From a virus, in the IMG/VR virus record IMGVR_UViG_3300017741_000032, positions 1 through 29,392 of that record: a stretch of 29,392 bases of DNA; one strand, given 5' to 3'. Position 1 is the stretch's first letter. Every line of letters begins with the position of its first letter. The translations under genes and the position numbers were made by a program. Positions 1-8,913 of this stretch are shown here, one piece after another. Under the pieces are notes generated by a model. It saw only the letters and a list, made by a program, of their open reading frames with translations. It searched no databases and was not told where the DNA came from.

Positions 1-1
1 G

Positions 2-358
2 GAAGTCGCAGAAGAATTAAATGAAGAATCAACTGAAGAAGTAGCTGAGGTTGAAGCTGAAGAAGAAGTTGAATTGATGGAAGGTTATGTTACTGAAGAA
101 GATTTTAAATCTGCCATCTCTGCAATGAAGTCTGAACTTGATGCTCTTAAAGAAGCTGTTAAAGGCGAACTACAAGAGTACAAGAGTCAAAAAGAAGATT
201 TGTCTAAGCAATTAGAGAAGCTATCTGAAGAACCTGCTGCCGAACCAATCAAACATAGTCCAGAGGCAGACTCAAAAGGTAAGTTGGACATCAACCTAAA
301 CAACTCTAACAGACCCGTTAGTACTATGGGTAGAGTTTTAAGTAGAATTAATTCATAA
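2..358 (+). CDS. C-terminal part of prohead protease/scaffold-like protein (5' incomplete)
   Basis: The reading frame is open from base 2 with no stop, so the gene begins upstream of the window; the TTG and ATG at 74-79 are internal codons, not starts. The visible part begins with a very acidic Glu/Val/Ala stretch, followed by a coiled-coil-like segment rich in Glu, Leu and Lys (about bases 104-235) and a basic tail ending GRVLSRINS. Placed 26 bases before the major capsid gene, this fits the scaffold portion of a capsid maturation protease or a separate scaffold that is removed during head assembly. No catalytic region is visible here, so protease activity is inferred from position and composition only. 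Confidence 0.6.
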   Translation, partial: EVAEELNEESTEEVAEVEAEEEVELMEGYVTEEDFKSAISAMKSELDALKEAVKGELQEYKSQKEDLSKQLEKLSEEPAAEPIKHSPEADSKGKLDINLNNSNRPVSTMGRVLSRINS

Positions 359-384
359 ATAATAAATAACTAAAATCAATTAAA

Positions 385-1338
385 ATGGCAGGAGGCGAAA
401 GTTTAACCACACCGATAACCACTACTTATGCAGGGGAGTTTGCAGGAAAATATATTTCTGCTGCCCTATTGAGTGGTTCAACATTGGCTAATAATCTAAT
501 TACGATTAAACCCAATGTGAAATTTAAAGAAGTACTAAAGAAAGCTGTATCTGGCGATATCGTAGCTGATGCAACTTGTGACTTCACTAAATCAACAGGA
601 GTACTCGCTTTGAGTGAGAGAATCCTACAACCTGAAGAATTTCAAGTAAATTTGGAGCTTTGTAAAAAAGATTTTGTATCTGACTGGGAAGCGGTTCAGA
701 TGGGATATTCTGCTTACAGTGACCTACCCCCAAATTTCTCTGATTTCTTGATTGCTCATGTAGCTGACAAAGTAGCTCAAAAAGTAGAGCAAACTGTATG
801 GAATGGCACTAACGCAACTGCAGGAGAATTTGATGGGTTCCTTACTACTTTAGGAGCTGATTCAGACGTAAATGATGTTACGGCTACAAGTGGTGTAAGT
901 GCTATATCTGCCAGTAATGTAATCCAAGAAATTGGTCTTACTGCAGATTTAATTCCGTCTGCCGTATATGGAAAAGAAGACTTAACTATCTATGTTGCTT
1001 CTAACGTATATAGAGCTTATGTGAGAGCTTTAGGAGGCTTTTCAAGCCAAATTGGAGCAGCAGGTACTGACAACAAAGGTACTCAGTGGTTCAACGGAGG
1101 AGCATTGACATTTGATGGTATCAACGTAGAGTTGGCGCAAGGTCTACCAAGCAACAAAATGGTTGCTGCTGAGAAGTCTAACTTGTTCTTTGGAACTGGT
1201 CTACTATCTGACCATAACCAAGTTAAAGTTATTGATATGGCTGATATCGATGGGTCTCAAAACGTAAGAATCGTTATGAGATATACCGCAGGTATTCAAC
1301 ATGGAATTGGTGGAGATGTTGTACTTTACTCTATCTAA
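385..1338 (+). CDS. Major capsid protein, HK97-fold type
   Basis: A 317-residue protein that would form the icosahedral head shell. It follows the scaffold/protease gene and is followed by its own strong terminator, as expected for the most abundant virion protein. The segment SGDIVADATCDF followed by a conserved ERILQPEEFQVNLELC stretch matches, from memory, a capsid family common in Bacteroidota siphoviruses. It is Gly/Ala/Val-rich with few charged runs, as usual for this fold. The start at 385 follows an A-rich leader with no Shine-Dalgarno sequence, normal for Bacteroidota. The identification rests on family resemblance, length and context; a structure prediction would settle the fold. 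Confidence 0.85.
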   Translation: MAGGESLTTPITTTYAGEFAGKYISAALLSGSTLANNLITIKPNVKFKEVLKKAVSGDIVADATCDFTKSTGVLALSERILQPEEFQVNLELCKKDFVSDWEAVQMGYSAYSDLPPNFSDFLIAHVADKVAQKVEQTVWNGTNATAGEFDGFLTTLGADSDVNDVTATSGVSAISASNVIQEIGLTADLIPSAVYGKEDLTIYVASNVYRAYVRALGGFSSQIGAAGTDNKGTQWFNGGALTFDGINVELAQGLPSNKMVAAEKSNLFFGTGLLSDHNQVKVIDMADIDGSQNVRIVMRYTAGIQHGIGGDVVLYSI

Positions 1339-1358
1339 TAAATAATTAACCAAGAAAT

Positions 1359-1395
1359 AAGGGTGGGTAAGCCAAGTGCCTACCTACCCTTTTTT
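1359..1395 (+). terminator. Rho-independent terminator after the capsid gene
   Basis: The arms AAGGGTGGGTA (1359-1369) and TACCTACCCTT (1381-1391) pair over 11 positions, one of them a G-T wobble, around an 11-base loop, and run into a T tract ending at 1395. It lies 20 bases after the capsid stop and before the tube gene, so it probably makes a short abundant capsid message and lets only part of transcription through. Confidence 0.85.
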
Positions 1396-1413
1396 ATTTA
1401 AAACATAAAAGAT

Positions 1414-1965
1414 ATGAGTTGTGATTTAACTGGTGGGAGACTAAAACCATGTAAAGATGCTGTAGGTGGTATAAGAAAAATTCATTTTGTAGATTTCGGA
1501 GATTTAGGAGCTGTTACTGTTGGTTCTAATGATGAAGTTACAGATATGGGTGGTACTTTTACTTATCACACTTACGATGTTAAAGGTAATTCTTCCTTAG
1601 AGACAAATATTCAAAGTTCTTTAGAGAATGGAACAACATTCTTTGAACAAGTAGTAAATGTAACGCTACACAAACTAAGTAAAGAAGATAATAAGGAATT
1701 AAAGTTAATGGCATACGGAAGACCTCATGTTTTCCTAGAAACTTTTGACGGAAGCCTTCTTCTTGTAGGTAGAGAACATGGTGCTGAAGTAACTGGAGGT
1801 ACTATGGTTAGTGGAACTGCAATGGGAGACCTTCAGGGGTATACTCTGACTCTTACTGCAAACGAGACCACCATGCCTAATTTTGTTGATGGAGCTACTA
1901 CTGCTGACCCATTCGTAGGTATGACTTCTGCTACTGACACCCCTTCTACACAAAGGGCAGTGTAG
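1414..1965 (+). CDS. Major tail tube protein-like virion protein
   Basis: A 183-residue protein with the opening SCDLTGGRLKPCKDAVGG and later ENGTTFFEQVVNVTLHKL and GREHGAEVTGGTMVSGTAMG segments, which match a family I recall from flavobacterial phages as the tail tube or major tail protein. The sequence is beta-rich and ends in a Thr/Ser/Ala-rich tail. It is bracketed by two terminators (1359-1395 and 1989-2016), so it can be expressed at high level independently of the portal genes, which suits a protein needed in many copies per tail. Its place between capsid and portal is unusual. The alternative is another abundant virion protein such as a decoration protein. Confidence 0.7.
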   Translation: MSCDLTGGRLKPCKDAVGGIRKIHFVDFGDLGAVTVGSNDEVTDMGGTFTYHTYDVKGNSSLETNIQSSLENGTTFFEQVVNVTLHKLSKEDNKELKLMAYGRPHVFLETFDGSLLLVGREHGAEVTGGTMVSGTAMGDLQGYTLTLTANETTMPNFVDGATTADPFVGMTSATDTPSTQRAV

Positions 1966-1988
1966 TATTAGGAGTATAGTGTAGATTT

Positions 1989-2016
1989 AAAGAGGGGGCT
2001 TTATGCCCTCTTTTTT
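1989..2016 (+). terminator. Rho-independent terminator after the tube gene
   Basis: AAAGAGGG (1989-1996) pairs with CCCTCTTT (2006-2013), with possible inner G-C pairs, followed by T residues to 2016. It separates the tube gene from the portal cluster. Confidence 0.8.
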
Positions 2017-2055
2017 ATTATATAAAACAAAAATGCAGTTTTGCGTTACTTTAGT

Positions 2056-2391
2056 ATGGAGATTCTAACAACTTCGACATCAAATCAATCGCTCACGATT
2101 GTGCCGAGAATAGATGCCAGTTCGCCAACTTTATCCCTAACAGATAAATCCACAAGAACTACATCTACAGTAACCGTCTCAAAGACCTCACAAGGCGATT
2201 ACATGGTGCTTACAGGCACTTTCTCACTTAAAGAGGGTAATCAGTATACCTACAGGGTAAAAGATGGCTCTACGGAGATATATAGAGGTTTAATATTCTG
2301 CACTGACCAAACTGGTTTAGATAAGTATTTTGCTAATACTGGAGAATATGTAGAGGAAAATAGCTATGATAACGACTTCGTAATTATATAA
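2056..2391 (+). CDS. Small virion-associated protein of unknown role
   Basis: A 111-residue beta-rich protein that starts METILTTSTS-like (read here as MEILTTSTSNQSL) and ends with the acidic SYDNDFVII motif; I recall homologues in flavophages without assigned function. A TTG at 2041 lies in the same frame, but the ATG at 2056 gives the typical family start. Its stop overlaps the portal start in a TAATG junction (2389-2393), so the two are probably translationally coupled. Position next to the portal suggests a neck, connector or decoration role; this is inference. Confidence 0.6.
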   Translation: MEILTTSTSNQSLTIVPRIDASSPTLSLTDKSTRTTSTVTVSKTSQGDYMVLTGTFSLKEGNQYTYRVKDGSTEIYRGLIFCTDQTGLDKYFANTGEYVEENSYDNDFVII

Positions 2392-3644
2392 TGAGTAAGA
2401 ATAAATCAATCAAAATGGCAAGAAATAGAGCCAATGTAAACTCAATAGTAAAAAAGGTAGAACAATCTATCCATGTTATAGGATTGTCATCTTATAGTAG
2501 ACCAGAGGTCAGTGAGAATGGCAGGAATGATTGGGTTGAGTATGGAGATGAGAACGATTACTTTGACTATCTAATAGATAGGTATAATGGGTCTCCAACT
2601 AACAATGCTTCTGTAAATGGAATATCAGAAATGATATACGGTAAGGGATTAGATGCCACAGATAGTGAAGATAAACCTGCTGAGTATGCTGAGATGAAAA
2701 AGCTACTTAGGAAGGATTGTATGAAGAAAGTATGCTACGATTACAAGATGATGGGACAAGCTGCTGTTCAGGTAATATATAGTAAGGATAGAAGTAAAAT
2801 TGTTCAAGTAGAACACATGCCAATCGAAACATTGAGAGCTGAGAAGGTTTCTAATGATGGTGAGATAAAAGCGTACTACTATTCTTCTGATTGGATTAAC
2901 ATAAAACCGAGTGATAAACCTAAACGCATTCCTGCTTTTGGCACTTCAAACCAAGGCATAGAAATTCTATACATCAGACCCTACAGAGCAGGGTTTTACT
3001 ACTACTCTCCTGTAGATTATCAAGGAGGGTTACAGTATGCGGAACTTGAAGAAGAAATAGCAAACTACCATATAAACAACATTCAGAATGGTCTTGCACC
3101 ATCGATGCTTATCAACTTCAATAATGGAGTCCCAGATAAGGAGCAGAGAGATGAAATAGAAAGAGCTATATACAATAAATTTAGCGGCAGTTCAAACGCA
3201 GGTAAGTTTATCTTAGCTTTTAATGACAGTAAAGAATTAGCGGCTACTATAGAACCCGTACAACTTACGGATGCTCATCAACAATACCAGTTCCTTTCTG
3301 ATGAGTCCATGAAAAAGGTTATGGTGTCCCATAGGATTGTATCTCCAATGCTTGTAGGGATTAAAGATAATTCTGGTCTTGGTAATAACGCAGAGGAGCT
3401 TCAGACAGCATCAGTATTGATGGATAATACCGTTATACGACCAATGCAGGTTACTATTCTTGATGAATTGGAAAGAATACTTGAATACAACAATATAGAT
3501 TTAGATGTGTACTTTAAGACATTACAACCTCTTGAATTCACCGACTTAACTAACGCAGTTACCGAGTCTGAAATAGAGAAAGAAACTGGTGTTAAGAAGG
3601 ACTCTCAACAAACAGAAGTTGAACCCCAAACAGAAGAAGAATAA
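2391..3644 (+). CDS. Portal protein
   Basis: A 417-residue protein that would form the dodecameric ring at the capsid vertex through which DNA is packaged and ejected. Length and sequence features fit the phage portal family: an N-terminal region with a conserved YGDENDYFDYLIDRYNGSP segment, a Tyr-rich central part, an LSDESMKKVMVSHRIVSPMLVG helix-rich part typical of the stem/wing region, and an acidic Glu/Gln-rich C-terminal tail (EVEPQTEEE). The start overlaps the previous stop by one base; an internal ATG at 2415 (MARNRAN) is a possible alternative. It is followed by a one-base overlap with the adaptor gene. Unusually, it lies downstream of, not upstream of, the capsid gene. Confidence 0.85.
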   Translation: MSKNKSIKMARNRANVNSIVKKVEQSIHVIGLSSYSRPEVSENGRNDWVEYGDENDYFDYLIDRYNGSPTNNASVNGISEMIYGKGLDATDSEDKPAEYAEMKKLLRKDCMKKVCYDYKMMGQAAVQVIYSKDRSKIVQVEHMPIETLRAEKVSNDGEIKAYYYSSDWINIKPSDKPKRIPAFGTSNQGIEILYIRPYRAGFYYYSPVDYQGGLQYAELEEEIANYHINNIQNGLAPSMLINFNNGVPDKEQRDEIERAIYNKFSGSSNAGKFILAFNDSKELAATIEPVQLTDAHQQYQFLSDESMKKVMVSHRIVSPMLVGIKDNSGLGNNAEELQTASVLMDNTVIRPMQVTILDELERILEYNNIDLDVYFKTLQPLEFTDLTNAVTESEIEKETGVKKDSQQTEVEPQTEEE

Positions 3645-4147
3645 TGGCTACAGCTTTATTTATAAAACGTCAAGATTTAGTAAAGAATACAGCTCTTAGT
3701 GGTAATGTAGATACTGACAAGTTTATACAATTCATTAAACTAGCCCAAGAGATTCATGTTAGAAATTACCTTGGAACGGATTTATACAATAAGATTAGTG
3801 CTGATATAATTGCAGATACTTTGGCAGGAGACTATTTAAATTTAGTCAATGACTATATTCAGCCTATGTTAATCCATTTCGCAATGAGTGAATATCTTCC
3901 TTTTGCTGCCTATACAGTTGCTAATGGAGGTGTATACAAGCATACAAGTGAGAATAGTCAGTTAGCAGAAAAAACGGAGATTGATATATTGATAGCAAAG
4001 GAAAGAGATTATGCTGAGTACTATGCCAATAGATTTATAGATTACATGAGTTTTAACGCATCGTCTTTATTTCCTGAATACTACACTAACAATAACGAGG
4101 ATATATATCCAGATAAGGATGCACTCTTTAACGGTTGGGTGTTTTAA
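3644..4147 (+). CDS. Head-tail connector/adaptor protein (DUF6712-like)
   Basis: A 167-residue mostly helical protein starting MATALFIKRQDLVKNTALSG and ending with a conserved DIYPDKDALFNGWVF segment. From memory it belongs to a family common in Bacteroidota phages (DUF6712-like) with the gp6-type head-tail adaptor role, binding the underside of the portal ring. Supporting context: it starts in a TAATG overlap with the portal stop. The HTSENSQ and KERDYAEYYANRFIDYM helices are typical of this group. Function is from family resemblance and position, not from catalytic residues. Confidence 0.7.
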   Translation: MATALFIKRQDLVKNTALSGNVDTDKFIQFIKLAQEIHVRNYLGTDLYNKISADIIADTLAGDYLNLVNDYIQPMLIHFAMSEYLPFAAYTVANGGVYKHTSENSQLAEKTEIDILIAKERDYAEYYANRFIDYMSFNASSLFPEYYTNNNEDIYPDKDALFNGWVF

Positions 4148-4149
4148 TC

Positions 4150-4251
4150 ATGGGATATAAAAAAAAGAAGACTAAGGTTAAAACCACCTACAAGCCTAAA
4201 AAAGAAAACGAAATAAAGTTAAATAGTTATATTATAAAGGAAAAGATTTAA
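4150..4251 (+). CDS. Small lysine-rich protein, 33 residues
   Basis: An ATG at 4150, two bases after the adaptor stop, opens a 33-codon frame that ends at 4251, immediately before the next ATG. About 15 of 33 residues are Lys (MGYKKKKTKVKTTYKPKKE). It fills the gap exactly, which argues that it is real. A nucleic-acid-binding or DNA-neutralising role is conceivable but unsupported. Confidence 0.5.
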   Translation: MGYKKKKTKVKTTYKPKKENEIKLNSYIIKEKI

Positions 4252-4482
4252 ATGGCAAATTCGATAGGTTGGGGTAAGATTTACTGCTTTACAGAGTTCG
4301 GAAACGAAGATTTCACTGTAGCAGAGGCGATTCCTCATTTTTCATCTCCTGATTGCTTTTTAGATTCTTTACAGGGAGGACAAACAGAAACATTGGCACT
4401 AACAATAGATGACAACCAATTATACAGTGTAGATTCTATGGATTTAAGTGCTGACTTAACATTAGTAACATTATTCGAATAA
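4252..4482 (+). CDS. Conserved small virion-region protein
   Basis: A 76-residue protein starting MANSIGWGKIYCFTEFGNED; the N-terminal SIGWGKIYC pattern recurs, from memory, in small hypothetical proteins of flavophage structural clusters. It begins directly after the preceding stop and sits upstream of the fibre genes, so a minor structural role is likely. No membrane segment or catalytic motif is visible. Confidence 0.6.
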   Translation: MANSIGWGKIYCFTEFGNEDFTVAEAIPHFSSPDCFLDSLQGGQTETLALTIDDNQLYSVDSMDLSADLTLVTLFE

Positions 4483-4494
4483 AAAAAATAAATT

Positions 4495-5301
4495 ATGGCT
4501 TCACAAAATTTAAACGTATCAACAGCTAACAGCGGACAAGGAGATAAGCTCAGGGATGCTTTTGTAAAAGTTAGACAAATGTTCGCTGAAATGTATGGCA
4601 TAACATACAGCTCAGACACACAAAATTTAAGTGGCACAACTTTTAAGGTTGATGCAGACAGAGTAGAACTGACCAATACTGCTAATTCTGGTACAGATGG
4701 ACATGTATTAACCTATGACGATGCAACTGGAGGATTCACCTTAGAAGAAAAATTCGATGGGGATATAACCAGTATTGCAGCAGGGGATGGTCTTACTGGG
4801 ATAAATGAGAATACTGGTGCTGCTACTTTAAATGTAGTAGGTGGTGATGGTATAACTTCAACTGCTAATGAAATTGAGGTAACTGTAGATGGTTCTACAG
4901 TAGAACTTTCTGCAACTGATGGTACTGGAGCAATTAGAGTTAAAGATGATGGTGTAGACCATCAACAATTACATCCAAGTTATACAGAACTATCACCTCT
5001 AGGGACAGGAAGTGCTTTTGCTTTAAATTTTGATTCGGCAGCAACTTTCACAGCTACGATGGATAATAATTCAACATTTACATTGTCAAATGCTCAACAG
5101 GGACAGGTAATAGATTTGGTAGTAAGTGGTAATTATACCGTAACTTTTGCGGAAACAGGCTCTACCTTTAACAAGGTGGGTAGCACAAACTACGATGGCT
5201 CAAAGAATAATATAATCCAGATAATGTGTACTGATGATACAGCAGGAGCCAAAGTATATCACTTTGCAGTAGGAACTTATACATCTTCAACAACAGCATA
5301 A
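4495..5301 (+). CDS. Tail fibre-like protein
   Basis: A 268-residue protein built like a small phage fibre. The N-terminus (residues about 12-35: SGQGDKLRDAFVKVRQMFAE) resembles the GTGD-LR-AF-K-N-NF-ELY motif found at the virion-attachment end of many marine phage fibres. The middle is made of short Gly/Asp/Thr repeats (GDITSIAAGDGLTGI and similar) typical of beta-helical or trimeric shafts. The C-terminal third is beta-rich with YDGSKNNIIQIMC, also familiar from marine viruses. It lies in a fibre cluster with the next two genes. It probably contributes to receptor binding or links the larger adhesin to the virion. Confidence 0.65.
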   Translation: MASQNLNVSTANSGQGDKLRDAFVKVRQMFAEMYGITYSSDTQNLSGTTFKVDADRVELTNTANSGTDGHVLTYDDATGGFTLEEKFDGDITSIAAGDGLTGINENTGAATLNVVGGDGITSTANEIEVTVDGSTVELSATDGTGAIRVKDDGVDHQQLHPSYTELSPLGTGSAFALNFDSAATFTATMDNNSTFTLSNAQQGQVIDLVVSGNYTVTFAETGSTFNKVGSTNYDGSKNNIIQIMCTDDTAGAKVYHFAVGTYTSSTTA

Positions 5302-5303
5302 TT

Positions 5304-5861
5304 ATGAAAGCAAGAGTAAAAAACGGACAAGTACAGGTATACAAAACATTACCTTCTACATACACTAAGTCAGATGGAAGTGTAATACTAAACTTTAGAA
5401 AGGCATCTACAGAAGTGTTAGAATCGGCAGGATTCTACGATGTTGTAAAGCCAAGCTATGACCCACAAACCCAAACTAAAGGAGGTTTATATTTTGATGA
5501 GTCTAATTCAGTAGTAACTTATGATGTTACTGACATAGACTTTAGTCAGGAGTTTGATGTTATCGGAGAAGATGGAGAGCCAACAGGCGAAAAAGAAAAA
5601 AGGTATAAGATAGCCGACATCAAGGCGAGTAAAATCTCAGAGATAAAATCTAAAGCAGGTAGTTTGTTACAACCCACCGATTGGCAAATTATAAGAAAAG
5701 CAGAGAGGGATATTGCTATTAGTTCGGATGTTGCAACAGAAAGAGCAGGAATACTTACAGAAGCCGATAGGTTAGAAGCTGAGGTAAATGCTAAGAAGTC
5801 TTACAAGACTGCATTGCAATACAACGTACAATTTTTTCCTTCATCTGACGAAATAGAATAA
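5304..5861 (+). CDS. Fibre-associated protein, possible tail-fibre assembly factor
   Basis: A 185-residue protein between the fibre and the large adhesin, two bases after the former and one base before the latter. The N-terminal half is mixed; the C-terminal part, with LLQPTDWQIIRKAERDIAIS followed by an Ala/Glu-rich helix, resembles the LSPTDWYVIRKAE-type end of small phage tail-fibre-region proteins that act as fibre assembly chaperones or fibre ends. The order fibre, this gene, adhesin supports such a role. No enzyme motif is seen. A direct structural role is equally possible. Confidence 0.5.
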   Translation: MKARVKNGQVQVYKTLPSTYTKSDGSVILNFRKASTEVLESAGFYDVVKPSYDPQTQTKGGLYFDESNSVVTYDVTDIDFSQEFDVIGEDGEPTGEKEKRYKIADIKASKISEIKSKAGSLLQPTDWQIIRKAERDIAISSDVATERAGILTEADRLEAEVNAKKSYKTALQYNVQFFPSSDEIE

Positions 5862-5862
5862 T

Positions 5863-8800
5863 ATGAGTTTCAATAAGAAGTTTTTTACAACAGGAGGTAT
5901 AGTAGCTTCATCTGGTGATGCGGCTTGTAGTACTGATTCGGTACAAGCATTTGGTGCAGATAATGCATTCAGTAGCAACATAGCTTTATATCAGCTTGAT
6001 GGTAATGATGATGATACCACAGGTAATTATAATGGTACAATTGATACTGGTGTAACTTACTCGGCTACAGGTGCAAAGTTTGGACAGGCTGCCAATTTTA
6101 ATGGTAGTAGTGCTATTGTATTGCCAAATACTATTTTATCTTCAGACTGTTCAATATCTACTTGGTTTAATTTAAATAGTAGCGGCACCACAGATACCCT
6201 TTTTGAATTTGACCACGAAAATAGGATTTTATTTAGACCACAATCAGGTAGTCATTCAGCTTATATAGGAAATAGCGGTTATTTTGACCACGGACTTTCT
6301 TTTTCTACTGGTCAGTGGTATCATTTAGTAATTACTTTTAGTGCAGGTAATCCTTTTAAAATTTATGTAGATGGTGTGTTATCTTCATATACAAGTGGAA
6401 ACACAAGTGTTTATTCGTTAAATCATGATAATATTTTAGGTGCGGCAAATCCTTCAGGAGGGGCTGGATTAAATGGAAAAATAGACCAAGTAAGAATCTT
6501 TGACAAAGCTATAAGTGCAGAAGATGTAGCAACGCTTTACGCTGAAACAGAATCAACCGCATCCAATACCAATCCATTAAGCGAAGGTGCAGGTGTAGCT
6601 TTATATTCTTTGGACTACGATGCTTCGGAAGCAAGTGGATATTACGATGGCACACCTACCAACGTTGAGTTCGGAGTAGGAGGCAAGATAAACTATGGCG
6701 CAAGGTTTAATGCGACCAGTAGTAACATAAATATTGGGGGTAATGTAGTTAATAGTCTGACTAAATTATCGGTTTCTATGTGGGTGTATTGGGATGGCAC
6801 AACTAATTCAAATGATGATTATTTTATTGCATTAGGAAAAGCAAGTTCAGGAAAAATATTTTCTGCTGATATAACAAATAGTACAGGAATAATTGGCTTT
6901 TATGATGGGGCATCTGTTTTAAATTCTACAGGTGCGGTATCAGCAAACACTTGGACACATATTGTTCTTACTGCTGATGCTACTGTTTTAAAAATGTATT
7001 TAAATGGTAATTTAGATTCTACCCATACAATTTCATCATTAAATTTTGATAGTAGTGGGAACGCAGGATTTATTGGCTCTTGGATAACAGGAACTGATTA
7101 TGAATTTGATGGCTCAATAGACCAAGTGAGGCTATTCTCTAAAGCGTTAAATTCAACAGAAGTCAGTACCCTTTACGCAGAAACCGCTTGTGTATATGAT
7201 TCCACCACAGGCGATAACTATTTTCCTTTAGCAGATGGTAGTAGTGATGCAGTCGCTTATTATAAATTAGACAATTCAGCAGAGGATTCTGTAGGTACTA
7301 ACGATGGTACTGAATATAATATAGAATACAGGTTTGGTCGCTTTGGTCAAGCTGCGGTGTTTAATGGGAGTAATAGTGGTATATTTATTTCTTCAACAGG
7401 AACAAGCGTTACAGACTATGACCAAGATTTTTCTATCTCTTGTTGGTTTAGATTTGATGATGGTTCTACAGGTGGTAACAATAACTTTTTGTTTATGGGC
7501 GGTGGCACAGAAAATGTGCAAATGTGGGTAACTCTTGCTAATGGTGTTCGTTTTCAGTTATATAATAACCCAACTGTTTACAAAGTCGATACAGGAGCAA
7601 TAAGCGCAAGAGTTTTTTATCATGTTGTAGCTACAAGAAGCAAAACAGATGGACTAAAAATCTATTTAGATGGTGTTGAAAAAGACACAGATTCATATAT
7701 TGGAAATGCAAATCCTGCTTTAAGTGGTAAAGATTCAATAGGACAGTATTTTGATGGTACACGAAACAACTTTGAAGGACTTATAGACCAAGTACGCATC
7801 TATTCATCTGCCCTTTCAGACAGTCAAGTAACCGAACTATACAACGAAAAACCTGAAGTAGATACATCTAACTTTAAGGCGGTGTTGTATGAGGGGAATG
7901 GGGATACTTCTAATGACACCTACATTTCAAACGTTGGTATTGATTTAGAAACTAATGGTGGATTAGTGTGGGTTAAAGCAAGAACCAATTACAACCACCT
8001 ACTAATGGATTCTGTAAGAGGTACTGACTCATTAACCTCCAATGACACGACTACTGAAAGTGCTAATTACAATAGATTTAAAAGCTACGAGGCTAATGGA
8101 TTTATGATTAGAGCCAATAATGCTGCAGATTTGTACAAGATTAACAGGACAGGCAACGCTTATGTTTCGTGGGTATTTAAGGGCGGCGGAGAGGCAGTCA
8201 ATATCGGAGTAAATACAATTACAGGCTCTACTCCTTCTATTGCATCAGATGTTAGTGCGAATACTGATGCAGGGTTTAGTATTGTAAAATATACAGGTAA
8301 TTCAACAAGTGGTGCAACAGTTGGACACGGACTTTCATCTACTCCTGAAATAATAATAGTAAAAAATTTAGATGCTAATTCTACAAATTGGATAGTTAAG
8401 ATTCCTTCAGTTATGCCTAATGACGAAGATTATCTATATTTAAATGAGACAAACGAAGTTCAAACCGCAGGCTCAACAACCTTTATAAGAACCGTAAATT
8501 CAAGCATTTTTACTTTGGGAGGTAGCAGTCAGACAAATTCTACAGATGATTTTATTGCCTACTGTTGGCATTCAGTTGCAGGATATAGTAAGATAGGTAC
8601 TTATGAAGGAAACGGAAATACAGATGGCCCAACAATATATACAACTGATAATGGTGCATCAGATGGCAGTAATGGTTTTGAGCCATCTTGGTTAATGATT
8701 AAACAAACAAGTGGTACAAGTCAATGGCTTATAGTGGATAACACACGAAACCCATCTAATCCAGTAAATGCAAGGTTAAGGGCAGATAAAAATAATGCCG

Positions 8801-8913
8801 AAAGCACTTCGTATAATATTCTTAATTTTTTATCTAATGGCTTTAAAATAATTACTGCCGATAACGACCAAAACACAGACGAAGAAACCTACTTATATAT
8901 GGCATTTAAATAA
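5863..8913 (+). CDS. Large adhesin/tail spike with three LamG domains
   Basis: A 1016-residue protein, the largest in the window. Three tandem LamG/concanavalin-like lectin domains cover about residues 36-230, 243-440 and 463-662; each opens with an ALYQLD/ALYSLD/AYYKLD strand and closes with IDQVRIF-K-A-LYAET-type ends. Residues about 671-776 and 804-1016 contain YEGNG, FKGGG, GFSIVKYTGNST, GHGLSSTPEIIIVKN, AYCWHSVAGYSKIG and a C-terminal YLYMAFK: a domain type I recall as DUF7483 from marine phage tail proteins. The likely job is binding surface polysaccharide of the host. The N-terminus is short and lacks a signal peptide. The gene ends in a TAATG overlap with the lysis module. Confidence 0.8.
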   Translation: MSFNKKFFTTGGIVASSGDAACSTDSVQAFGADNAFSSNIALYQLDGNDDDTTGNYNGTIDTGVTYSATGAKFGQAANFNGSSAIVLPNTILSSDCSISTWFNLNSSGTTDTLFEFDHENRILFRPQSGSHSAYIGNSGYFDHGLSFSTGQWYHLVITFSAGNPFKIYVDGVLSSYTSGNTSVYSLNHDNILGAANPSGGAGLNGKIDQVRIFDKAISAEDVATLYAETESTASNTNPLSEGAGVALYSLDYDASEASGYYDGTPTNVEFGVGGKINYGARFNATSSNINIGGNVVNSLTKLSVSMWVYWDGTTNSNDDYFIALGKASSGKIFSADITNSTGIIGFYDGASVLNSTGAVSANTWTHIVLTADATVLKMYLNGNLDSTHTISSLNFDSSGNAGFIGSWITGTDYEFDGSIDQVRLFSKALNSTEVSTLYAETACVYDSTTGDNYFPLADGSSDAVAYYKLDNSAEDSVGTNDGTEYNIEYRFGRFGQAAVFNGSNSGIFISSTGTSVTDYDQDFSISCWFRFDDGSTGGNNNFLFMGGGTENVQMWVTLANGVRFQLYNNPTVYKVDTGAISARVFYHVVATRSKTDGLKIYLDGVEKDTDSYIGNANPALSGKDSIGQYFDGTRNNFEGLIDQVRIYSSALSDSQVTELYNEKPEVDTSNFKAVLYEGNGDTSNDTYISNVGIDLETNGGLVWVKARTNYNHLLMDSVRGTDSLTSNDTTTESANYNRFKSYEANGFMIRANNAADLYKINRTGNAYVSWVFKGGGEAVNIGVNTITGSTPSIASDVSANTDAGFSIVKYTGNSTSGATVGHGLSSTPEIIIVKNLDANSTNWIVKIPSVMPNDEDYLYLNETNEVQTAGSTTFIRTVNSSIFTLGGSSQTNSTDDFIAYCWHSVAGYSKIGTYEGNGNTDGPTIYTTDNGASDGSNGFEPSWLMIKQTSGTSQWLIVDNTRNPSNPVNARLRADKNNAESTSYNILNFLSNGFKIITADNDQNTDEETYLYMAFK

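Noticed and set aside
74-358. TTG or ATG at 74-79 as start of a 94-residue gene
   Set aside because: The same frame is open without stop to base 2, with the same acidic composition, so these codons are internal.
1735-1953. Minus-strand reading frame, with similar ones at 4335-4676, 9625-9870, 19031-19399, 24463-24900 and 25912-26259
   Set aside because: All lie opposite strongly supported + strand genes, have unremarkable Ser/Ile-rich products without motifs and no promoter or leader.
2033-2068. ATG at 2033 opening an 11-codon frame before the 2056 gene
   Set aside because: It overlaps the real start out of frame and is too short to evaluate; probably chance.
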